Shown: positions 1-5,850 of the stretch, in pieces
Position numbering within the stretch: position 1 is the stretch's first letter
How the letters are laid out: every line of letters begins with the position of its first letter
Assembly (NCBI GenBank): GCA_030018505.1
Contig: JASEHO010000049.1
Coordinates: 1-10,589 of the forward strand
Direction of reading: 5' to 3'
Source of the DNA: a bacterium
GTDB lineage: Bacteria; UBA9089; UBA9088; JAGUXG01
DNA: 10,589 nt
The notes under the pieces: model-generated
Database searches by the model: none
What the model was told of the DNA's origin: nothing
Seen by the model: only the letters and a program-made list of their open reading frames with translations
Position numbers and translations under genes: made by a program

Positions 1-63
1 AGCGTTCTGCGTACAGCGTTCTGCGTCTTACTGTATTACGCTCCACGCACTACGCATCACGCA
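1..63. repeat. Inverted heptanucleotide array, GCGT/ACGC core
   Basis: Non-coding DNA beyond the 3' end of ccsA. The tetramer GCGT occurs at 2, 9, 16 and 23, exactly 7 bp apart. After a gap, its reverse complement ACGC occurs at 38, 45, 52 and 59, again exactly 7 bp apart. Each unit fits WGCGTNN, and the right half carries the same unit on the opposite strand, so the two halves could pair as an imperfect hairpin. The first two 14-bp blocks share an exact 12-bp match (1-12 and 15-26). The array touches the window edge and may continue to the left. The organisation resembles the short tandemly repeated heptamers known from filamentous cyanobacteria, but I do not claim homology. Its function is unknown. 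Confidence 0.75.
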
Positions 64-165
64 CTACAGCATGTTTTATGGTACAATCATTTATTGGAAT
101 TTCAATTTATTTAGGTATATATCTATTATACTGACAAAACTTATGTCAAATGCAATTTTATTTTT
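64..165. other. AT-rich intergenic tail after ccsA
   Basis: This stretch lies between the heptamer array and the ccsA stop codon and contains no gene. I see no GC-rich hairpin followed by a T-run in the minus direction, so no intrinsic terminator for the yfhO-resB-ccsA operon is visible here. A minus-strand TTGACA (149-144) and TATAAT (130-125) are present but only 13 bp apart, too close for a normal sigma70 promoter. Confidence 0.5.
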
Positions 166-891
166 TTACATATAGCTATGTAGTCCTGGCAAGAGAAAAT
201 TTACCCCTAAGTAGGTGAAGATGACTGCGAAAAATCCGATTATAGAAAGGTAGGCTGATCTTTTATTCCTCCAGCCAATAGCCCTCAAATGAAGATACAG
301 GGCATAAATGAGCCAGGTGATAAGTGCCCAGGTCTCCTTTGGGTCCCAGCTCCAGTATGAGCCCCAGGCATACTGTGCCCAGACAGCACCTGTGATTATG
401 CCTAATGTCAGAAGGACAAACCCAATGGCAATTGATTTGTAGGCAATCTCATCTAAAACAGCTTCTTGCCTAAAAAGATAGGTTAGGCTGAGGCTAAAGG
501 AGAGAGCAAAAGCCGCATAAGCCAAAAAGCAGATAGCCACATGGAAGAAGAGCCAATAGCTCTGAAGTGCAGGCACCAATGGTGTTATCTCCTTATACTT
601 ATTGCCAAGCAATGAAGCAGACAAAAGGAGCAAAAATGCCAGACCACAGAAAACCCTGGTCCTATATTTAAGCTCAACAAATAGATAGACGATAAGAATA
701 GACCAGGAGAAGAAGAGAAGGGTTTCATATAGATTGGTAAATGGTGGATGGCCTGCCTCAACTGTTCTTAGAACAAGGCCTCCGCTATGAGCAATCAAAC
801 CCAAAAAGAAAGAGGATCTTCCTCTTCTTCCAAACAAGATGCTTATCCCATAAAAGACCAGAGCAACAATAAATAAGCTATGGCTATTCAT
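166..891 (-). CDS. ccsA: Cytochrome c biogenesis protein CcsA (ResC), haem handling
   Basis: Polytopic membrane protein of the System II cytochrome c maturation pathway. With ResB it moves haem across the membrane and presents it for thioether attachment to apocytochrome c. From the ATG at 891 it is 241 residues. The WWD haem-binding signature is at residues 176-188 (WGSYWSWDPKETW). Candidate haem-ligand histidines of the family are His117, His201 and His238, the last in the conserved C-terminal segment NFLLPGLHSY. The conserved HPPFTNLYE segment follows position 47. The reading frame stays open upstream to a TTG at 939, but the ATG at 891 makes a 4-bp ATGA overlap with the resB stop and begins the first membrane helix, so I prefer it. 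No strong Shine-Dalgarno precedes it, which suggests translation coupled to resB. It is the last gene of the minus-strand operon. Length is typical of short CcsA/ResC proteins. Confidence 0.94.
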   Translation of the reverse strand: MNSHSLFIVALVFYGISILFGRRGRSSFFLGLIAHSGGLVLRTVEAGHPPFTNLYETLLFFSWSILIVYLFVELKYRTRVFCGLAFLLLLSASLLGNKYKEITPLVPALQSYWLFFHVAICFLAYAAFALSFSLSLTYLFRQEAVLDEIAYKSIAIGFVLLTLGIITGAVWAQYAWGSYWSWDPKETWALITWLIYALYLHLRAIGWRNKRSAYLSIIGFFAVIFTYLGVNFLLPGLHSYM

Positions 892-1784
892 TTCTGTTTG
901 TATATAGAAGCAATTATCCCAGCTATCAGCAACCCACAACCTATCCAGACAAAAACTAAACCTGGGTTCTTAGCTACCTGTAATCCTGTTAATTCCTGTC
1001 CATAAAATCCAGCAAGCCTAAAATCATACCCCTTCCTTTGATGATAATCTGGGAATTTAGAAAAGACCCATTGGCTAAACATCAGCCTCTCTCCTTCATA
1101 TATATCTAATTTGACTGCTGGGTTATTCGGTTTTTTTGACCTTGAACAAACCTCCTTTCCATCCATAATAAAGTCAGGAAGAAATTGAGAGGCTTTGATC
1201 CTTATGCCGCGCTCTGGAACATAAAAACTTTCTCCAATCTTTACCTTAAAATCCTTTCCATTAAAGGCTATTTTTACTTTATCTACATCAATGCCAAAGT
1301 CCGCCTGGTAAAACCAGACGCCTTTATAAACCAAAGGATGGTTCACCTCTATTGTCTTTGTCAGTACAGGTCTTCCTTTTTCTAAACAAGTCAACCTACT
1401 CTTATAGTCTTTGGGTATCTCAGAGTTAGGGTAATATTCAATCTCAAAGTCATCAAGTCGCAGACTGAAACCAAAGAGACTTATTCCCTCTTTCTCTTTA
1501 ATCTCTACATAAGCCTTAAACCCAAAGATACTGTCAATCGCAGCGCCAAACAGGATAACAAGGATACTGAAATGGGTAATGTAGGCAGCAATTCTCTTTG
1601 GCTTTTTTGAAATAGAGCAGGCAATGATATTCAGGCTGAGTAGAACCAGAATGCCCATAAAGAGATGGGGGTTGTATATCTCTATCTGGGGCTTGAGGCT
1701 TCCGACAAGACAAGCTATTATCAGGAGAATCAGCAGACCAGAAGCCATCTTTATGGAACTAAAAAGACCAAAGACCCTCTTCAC
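888..1784 (-). CDS. resB: Cytochrome c biogenesis protein ResB
   Basis: Partner of CcsA in System II cytochrome c maturation; the two form the membrane haem export and ligation complex. It has 298 residues. Predicted membrane helices lie at about 13-30, 40-58, 66-86 and 276-294, with a large extracytoplasmic domain between the third and fourth. Family landmarks are His71 in the third helix, the VNHPLVYKG segment at 147-155 followed by FYQADFG, and TGLQVAKNPG at 266-275 just before the last helix. The start is GTG: it overlaps the upstream yfhO-like stop as GTGA (1784-1781), and a G-rich stretch precedes it. Its own stop overlaps the ccsA start as ATGA. These overlaps imply one polycistronic mRNA with coupled translation. 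CcdA and a ResA-like thioredoxin, which usually complete this pathway, are not in the window. Confidence 0.93.
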   Translation of the reverse strand: MKRVFGLFSSIKMASGLLILLIIACLVGSLKPQIEIYNPHLFMGILVLLSLNIIACSISKKPKRIAAYITHFSILVILFGAAIDSIFGFKAYVEIKEKEGISLFGFSLRLDDFEIEYYPNSEIPKDYKSRLTCLEKGRPVLTKTIEVNHPLVYKGVWFYQADFGIDVDKVKIAFNGKDFKVKIGESFYVPERGIRIKASQFLPDFIMDGKEVCSRSKKPNNPAVKLDIYEGERLMFSQWVFSKFPDYHQRKGYDFRLAGFYGQELTGLQVAKNPGLVFVWIGCGLLIAGIIASIYKQK

Positions 1785-3943
1785 AATTTACCCCATCTTT
1801 TCAAGAAGAGTATTGCCAAACCTATCAAAAAGATAAAAGCAAGGGTTATTCCTGCGCCCTTCTTGAAAGAACTTGGAGAATAGACAAATTTAATCCTATG
1901 CTCTCCTTTCTCTAAGAAAACCGCCCGAAAAGCACAGTTTGCGTAGTAGATATGGGTCTCTTTGCCATTAACATAAGCCTTCCAGCCAGGGTAATGGCTA
2001 TCTGTAAGCACCAGATAGCCTGCGTTTGTCATTTTGGCAGAAATCTCAACCCTATCGTCTTTATACCCTGTGATTACGCAACCCGAACCCTCTATATTCT
2101 CAGAGCCTTCTGGCCCCTGCTCCTCTAAGATGACTGTCTTTCTTGGATTGAACCAGTCAGAGCAAAGAATATCAATAATAGTGTTTGGGTCCTGAACAAA
2201 GAACGACTTTCCTACAATATACGCCCTGTCAAAAGCATCCCTATTCTCATAAATCTTCACAGATGGAAGCTGCCAATCCATCTTTATCTCCTTTACCATG
2301 GGCAGGTTCAAAGAGAAGCAGGAGACAAGATACTTCACATTAAGCAGGCTCAAAAGTCTTAAGATGTCGGCTTGAACCTCTCCAGTATAGCTTGCTGAGT
2401 CCAACCTTATCCCAGCAAGCCTCATCTCAAAGATATAGGGTCTAATAGGAAACAGAGTCAGATAAATCCCTGGAGAAGCTAACTTGTGTTCTAAGTTAGT
2501 GTTCACAGAGAGAACCTCCCTATGCTGGACATAAACATCAGGATTCTTCCAACCATCAGTAAAATAAAGGTTATTCCTGGTGACGATAGAACCCACAGAA
2601 TAGATTCTATAAATACCCGTATCTTGCTCTAAGAACTTGACAGACTCAGGTGGGGAAAGCCACTCTTTCCGAGGGGCTATGGGATTCTGATGATAACCAA
2701 ACCTTAAGAGGTCAAAAAAACATACAGAGATGATGACAATAGAAAGGATGTAGCCAGCCTTTCTTTGTTTTATCTTAGACAATAGCCATTCTATGCCAAA
2801 AGCCGCTAATATTACTAGAGAGAATGCCGTAAGCAAGAGAAACCTGTTTGGAAACCTATAGCTTGATAGCGGCGGGAGTTTCAAGAGAAAAAAGAAAGGG
2901 CTATATTTTCCAAAGGAGAGCAGCAAAGAAAAAAGAAGGATAACAGCAAAGATAAGGATATACCCATTCCTTCTTATTTTGGCGAAAGCTATGCCGGCAA
3001 GAATCAGGGGGATAATGCCAATATAGGCTGTATTCTCCCAAAATAGACCGTCCCATGGTGTCTTGTGGTTTGCAAGGTATGGGTCGCCATAAAAGTATGG
3101 AAGAATGAATCTTATAAGCTCTGCGGGATGAAAAGGAAATCTCGTAAGCTCATGAACAGCACCACCCAATCTTCTCCCTGATTGCTCCAATAACTCCATT
3201 GTGGGAAGTAGTTGTAAACTAGATAAGCCTACACCGATGATAGCCATTACTGGCAGGAAGTAGAGTAGAAAAAGAGCCTTCCAAAACCTCCTTTTCTTCT
3301 TCTCTTTTGGCAGAAAGAAGAGCCTTAAACAAAAGTAAATGCCAAGAGCTAAATTTGTATAGACCATAATCTGCGGATGGCCAGCAAATACCTGAAAAGA
3401 AAGGATTATCCCTGCTAAGATACAGAAGATTGGTCTTTGCTCCCTGATGAACCTTTCTGTAAGATAGAAGAGAAGTGGAAACAAAGAGGCGGTCTGGAGA
3501 TTAGATGGATGCTTTAGATGGGTGATAAGATAGCCAGAAAAGATAAACGATATGCCGGCCATAATAGAGGGAGAAAAGGAGAGCCTAATCTCTCGGCAGA
3601 ATAGATAGGTGCCAAGCCCTGCTATCAGAAAGGATAAAAGGGTGGTAAGGTTATAAGCAATAAAGGAAGAAAAAACAAGAAAGGAGATAAAGTTCAAAGG
3701 ATAGAAAGCGCCTATCTCTCCTTCAGAAAGCAGTGGAATCCCTGACAAAAGATGCGGGCACCAAAGTGGAAGCATCCCTTCCTTTAATGAGACTGAAAGA
3801 TATTTCTTTATTGGCCAGTAATAATCAGTCAAATCTGAATAGCCTAAATCCCCAGTTATCCAGAAGCCTCTAAAGGTTGCGGCATCAAAAAAATAGATAA
3901 GGATTGCCAGCAAAAGAAAAAGGGTTGCAAAAAGGTTCTTCAT
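1781..3943 (-). CDS. YfhO-family multispanning membrane protein (GT-C-like)
   Basis: Large integral membrane protein, 720 residues from the ATG at 3943. The first half to two thirds is about a dozen hydrophobic helices. Then comes a soluble, probably extracytoplasmic, domain and a final helix near the C-terminus with a basic tail. Features shared with YfhO-like proteins are an early acidic loop (Asp37 and Asp40), a segment at about 58-85 with LPLW, SGIPLL and FYPLNF, an AGHPQ motif near 187-191, and a C-terminal GYLVLTDSHYPGWKAYVNG segment. Bacillus YfhO is linked to glycosylation of cell-envelope polymers, and GT-C enzymes use polyprenyl-phosphate sugars. Activity here is inferred from family only. 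A TTG at 3964 could extend the frame, but a likely promoter overlaps that region. The gene heads the operon with resB and ccsA, a pairing with no obvious functional explanation. Confidence 0.8.
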   Translation of the reverse strand: MKNLFATLFLLLAILIYFFDAATFRGFWITGDLGYSDLTDYYWPIKKYLSVSLKEGMLPLWCPHLLSGIPLLSEGEIGAFYPLNFISFLVFSSFIAYNLTTLLSFLIAGLGTYLFCREIRLSFSPSIMAGISFIFSGYLITHLKHPSNLQTASLFPLLFYLTERFIREQRPIFCILAGIILSFQVFAGHPQIMVYTNLALGIYFCLRLFFLPKEKKKRRFWKALFLLYFLPVMAIIGVGLSSLQLLPTMELLEQSGRRLGGAVHELTRFPFHPAELIRFILPYFYGDPYLANHKTPWDGLFWENTAYIGIIPLILAGIAFAKIRRNGYILIFAVILLFSLLLSFGKYSPFFFLLKLPPLSSYRFPNRFLLLTAFSLVILAAFGIEWLLSKIKQRKAGYILSIVIISVCFFDLLRFGYHQNPIAPRKEWLSPPESVKFLEQDTGIYRIYSVGSIVTRNNLYFTDGWKNPDVYVQHREVLSVNTNLEHKLASPGIYLTLFPIRPYIFEMRLAGIRLDSASYTGEVQADILRLLSLLNVKYLVSCFSLNLPMVKEIKMDWQLPSVKIYENRDAFDRAYIVGKSFFVQDPNTIIDILCSDWFNPRKTVILEEQGPEGSENIEGSGCVITGYKDDRVEISAKMTNAGYLVLTDSHYPGWKAYVNGKETHIYYANCAFRAVFLEKGEHRIKFVYSPSSFKKGAGITLAFIFLIGLAILFLKRWGKL

Positions 3944-3981
3944 TGTGCTAAAGTATGAGAGCAAAAAGAGATTTGCGTCAA
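3943..3981 (-). promoter_or_regulatory. Likely sigma70 promoter of yfhO-resB-ccsA, leaderless
   Basis: On the minus strand, TTGACG (3981-3976, 5 of 6 to the -35 consensus) is followed after 18 bp by CATACT (3957-3952, 4 of 6 to the -10 consensus). Transcription would begin about 7 nt later, at 3945-3943, on or right before the ATG at 3943. The absence of a Shine-Dalgarno before that ATG agrees with a leaderless or nearly leaderless mRNA. The hexamer match alone is moderate evidence. Confidence 0.45.
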
Positions 3982-4031
3982 GAAAGTTTTCTGGACATAT
4001 AAAAAAAGAGAAATGGGGAATACTTTCGGAA

Positions 4032-4081
4032 AAGGAGAAGTTTATTATAATTTCTTCTTATCTCCCTTTCTCCTTCTCCTT
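4032..4081. repeat. 9-bp inverted repeat around a TATAAT
   Basis: AAGGAGAAG at 4032-4040 is the exact reverse complement of CTTCTCCTT at 4073-4081, with 32 bp between them. The spacer holds TATAAT at 4046-4051, but no good -35 hexamer lies 16-18 bp upstream of it. This may be a regulatory or cruciform site, or chance in purine/pyrimidine-biased DNA. Confidence 0.3.
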
Positions 4082-4091
4082 AAGGTGGCTT

Positions 4092-4111
4092 TGTGGAAAA
4101 CCTGTGGAAAA
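4092..4111 (-). promoter_or_regulatory. oriC upstream: DnaA box pair, 11-bp spacing
   Basis: TGTGGAAAA occurs at 4092-4100 and again at 4103-4111, an exact 11-bp step. Read on the minus strand each is TTTTCCACA, one mismatch from the TTATCCACA consensus. They lie about 255 bp upstream of dnaA in a gene-free region between the divergent operons, where origin boxes are expected. Confidence 0.65.
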
Positions 4112-4245
4112 GTCTTTTAAGAAGGGAAGAATACTTAAGATGAAGATTTTATCTTCTAAAAAGAATATGTGCCCAGATTCACTAAACCTAAAAAAAGCGA
4201 ATGTTTTTTCTCATCTAATTCTTTCATTTTCAATGAGTTATAGAG

Positions 4246-4276
4246 TTTTCCACACCTGTGGATAAAGTGGGGATAA
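4246..4276. promoter_or_regulatory. oriC upstream: inverted DnaA box pair plus third box
   Basis: TTTTCCACA (4246-4254, plus orientation) faces a perfect TGTGGATAA (4257-4265, minus orientation) across 2 bp. TGGGGATAA (4268-4276, one mismatch) follows at the same 11-bp step. This is the strongest group in the upstream cluster because it contains the exact consensus. Together with the pairs at 4092-4111 and 4353-4372 it forms the upstream half of a two-part origin around dnaA, as in Bacillus-type oriC. Confidence 0.75.
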
Positions 4277-4352
4277 ATAACTTGCCAGTAAAATAAAGGG
4301 ATAAAGAGGTTAAACAAAGGAATTTAGAGATTTTAACGCCTGTCTAATAACC

Positions 4353-4372
4353 TGTGGAAAACTTGTGAAAAA
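4353..4372 (-). promoter_or_regulatory. DnaA box pair abutting the dnaA start
   Basis: TGTGGAAAA (4353-4361) and TGTGAAAAA (4364-4372) are again 11 bp apart. The second covers the alternative GTG start and ends one base before the ATG of dnaA at 4374. DnaA bound here would be well placed to repress its own expression, a known form of autoregulation in other bacteria. There is no recognisable Shine-Dalgarno in the same stretch. A possible -10 (TCTAAT, 4343-4348) lacks a convincing -35. Confidence 0.6.
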
Positions 4373-4373
4373 A

Positions 4374-5690
4374 ATGGAAAAAGAGCTTTGGGAAGAGATT
4401 TTGAAGATACTAACTATTGACATACCAGAGGAAAACTTTGGACTCTGGCTCAAGCCTATTAGCCCCATCTCCTTTACAGATGGAAAATTTAAGGTGGCTG
4501 TGCCTAATCTCTATTTTAAGGAACAGATAGACAATAAATATAAGGAGGCCATTGAAAAGATCCTCTGCGGCCTAACAAATAGCTCGGTAACCCTTGAGTA
4601 TAGTCTGGACTCCTCCATCAAAGAGGGTTTCATCCAAAAAGGAGGCACCAAGAGTAAGCTAAAACGCTCTGTAGTTCCTCCATCCCTCAACCCAAAATAT
4701 ACCTTTGAAAGCTTTGTCATCGGAGAGAATAACAGCTTTGCTCATGCCGCAGCCTGGGCCGTGGCTGAAAAACCTGGTTTAGCCTATAACCCCTTGTTTA
4801 TCTATGGTGGGGTTGGGCTGGGAAAGACCCACCTGATGCATGCTATTGGACAGCACATCTTTGCCTTGAATCCGAATATGAGGATAGTTTATATTACTAC
4901 AGAACAGTTCACTTATGAGTTTGTAAATGCGATAAAAGAGGACGGGTCATTAAAATTTAAGGATAAATATAGAAAGGTAGATATTTTATTGGTTGATGAT
5001 ATTCAGTTTTTAGGTGGAAAAGAAGGAACCCAGGACGAGTTCTTCCATACATTTAATGCCCTTTATGAACTGCGAAAACAGATAGTCCTCTCAAGCGACA
5101 GGACACCAAAGGAGATTCCTACAGTAGAAGAAAGGATGAGGTCAAGGTTTGAAAGTGGTTTAATGGTTGATATACAACCACCAAATTTAGAGACAAGGAT
5201 GGCTATATTAAAAAAATTAGCAGAAAAAGAGAATATTTTTATACCCGAACATATCTTCTATCTTATAGCCGAAAAGATAAAGACAAATATTCGTGAATTA
5301 GAAGGGGCAATAATAAGAATAATTGCTCATTCTGTCTTAAAAAATATAGAGATAACTGAAGAGATAGTTAATAGGATATTAGAGGATATTGTTGAGAAAA
5401 AACCACCTATTATCTCTATAGATTCTATTCAAAAAAATGTGGCGAAATATTTTAATATTCCACAAACTGAAATTAAATCTAAAAAAAGAAATAAATCTAT
5501 CTTACTTCCAAGGCATATTGCTATGTATCTCTGCCGAAAATTAACAAAAGTTTCTCTTCCTGATATTGGCCGGGATTTTGGAGGAAAGGATCATACTACT
5601 ATAATTCATGCTTATAATAAAATAGAAAAAGGGATAAAAAAGGATGAAACCTTAAAAAAAATTATTGAAATTTTATCCACAAAATTTTAA
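4374..5690 (+). CDS. dnaA: Chromosomal replication initiator protein DnaA
   Basis: AAA+ ATPase that binds DnaA boxes, forms a filament on the origin, melts the adjacent AT-rich DNA and helps load the replicative helicase. It has 438 residues from the ATG at 4374. An in-frame GTG at 4365 would add three, but MEKELWEEIL matches the usual DnaA beginning better. Domain I is about 1-80, followed by a short domain II linker. The AAA+ core has Walker A GGVGLGKTH (145-153), Walker B ILLVDD (204-209), sensor I VLSSDR (238-243), an arginine-finger region ERMRSRF (253-259) and sensor II NIRELEGA (305-312). Domain IV carries the DnaA signature IGRDFGGKDHTT (398-409) for box recognition. The 3' part of the gene, from about 5160, is far more AT-rich than the 5' part. 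The last codons contain a perfect DnaA box. Confidence 0.98.
   Translation: MEKELWEEILKILTIDIPEENFGLWLKPISPISFTDGKFKVAVPNLYFKEQIDNKYKEAIEKILCGLTNSSVTLEYSLDSSIKEGFIQKGGTKSKLKRSVVPPSLNPKYTFESFVIGENNSFAHAAAWAVAEKPGLAYNPLFIYGGVGLGKTHLMHAIGQHIFALNPNMRIVYITTEQFTYEFVNAIKEDGSLKFKDKYRKVDILLVDDIQFLGGKEGTQDEFFHTFNALYELRKQIVLSSDRTPKEIPTVEERMRSRFESGLMVDIQPPNLETRMAILKKLAEKENIFIPEHIFYLIAEKIKTNIRELEGAIIRIIAHSVLKNIEITEEIVNRILEDIVEKKPPIISIDSIQKNVAKYFNIPQTEIKSKKRNKSILLPRHIAMYLCRKLTKVSLPDIGRDFGGKDHTTIIHAYNKIEKGIKKDETLKKIIEILSTKF
5673..5681 (+). promoter_or_regulatory. Perfect DnaA box inside the dnaA 3' end
   Basis: TTATCCACA, an exact match to the consensus, lies in the final codons of dnaA (residues Leu-Ser-Thr), 7 bp before the stop codon. 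With the three variants that follow it begins the downstream half of the origin. Being coding as well as regulatory, it is under two constraints. Confidence 0.7.
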
Positions 5691-5696
5691 AAATTA

Positions 5697-5727
5697 AGTG
5701 AATAAGATGTGAATAAAAGGTGAATAA
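5697..5727 (-). promoter_or_regulatory. oriC downstream: three phased DnaA box variants
   Basis: AGTGAATAA (5697-5705), TGTGAATAA (5708-5716) and GGTGAATAA (5719-5727) step by exactly 11 bp. The middle one reads TTATTCACA on the minus strand and fits the relaxed consensus TTATNCACA. The outer two differ at one end base. They sit between the dnaA stop and the AT-rich unwinding candidate, the usual order in origins where DnaA loads on boxes and then invades the melted strand. Confidence 0.65.
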
Positions 5728-5836
5728 AAAATTTAATAATTTATTAACATTTTATTAAATAAAAATGTTAATTATAATTCTATTAAAAAGAATAATTTAG
5801 ATAAGTTTTTAAGATATTAGATTTTTAATAAAAGAT
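5728..5836. other. Probable DNA unwinding element of oriC
   Basis: About 110 bp of nearly pure A+T between the phased DnaA boxes and the dnaN ribosome site, with very few G or C bases. It contains an 11-bp inverted repeat, ATTAACATTTT at 5743-5753 and AAAATGTTAAT at 5762-5772, around an 8-bp loop. Low melting energy next to DnaA boxes is the classic arrangement of an unwinding element. The whole region around it is AT-rich, so composition alone is weaker evidence than usual. A TATAAT at 5773-5778 might also serve a dnaN promoter, but no good -35 is visible. Confidence 0.6.
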
Positions 5837-5842
5837 AGGAGG
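5837..5842 (+). promoter_or_regulatory. Shine-Dalgarno of dnaN
   Basis: AGGAGG, a full consensus ribosome binding site, lies 8 bp before the dnaN ATG at 5851 and fixes that start. It contrasts with dnaA, which has no evident site. Confidence 0.85.
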
Positions 5843-5850
5843 TATTAAAA

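Noticed and set aside
125..149. Minus-strand promoter TTGACA/TATAAT after ccsA
   Set aside because: The hexamers are only 13 bp apart, outside the normal 16-18 bp range, and no gene is visible in the direction of transcription within the window.
166..181. Hairpin TACATA/TATGTA at the ccsA stop as a terminator
   Set aside because: The stem is 6 bp of mostly A-T and is followed on the minus strand by an A-run, not a T-run.
892..939. Extension of ccsA to the TTG at 939
   Set aside because: The extra 16 residues are antisense-free overlap with the resB 3' end and polar; the ATG at 891 forms an ATGA overlap with the resB stop and begins the first helix.
3856..3864. TTATCCAGA as a further DnaA box inside yfhO
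   Set aside because: It has a mismatch in the core of the box, stands alone, is not phased with others and lies in coding sequence.
3945..4265. Open frame of 106 codons on the plus strand between yfhO and dnaA
   Set aside because: It overlaps the yfhO promoter and the DnaA boxes, its product resembles no family, and it has no ribosome site. The stretch is better explained as origin DNA.
4282..4310. TTGCCA as -35 of a dnaA promoter
   Set aside because: No acceptable -10 hexamer lies 16-18 bp downstream.
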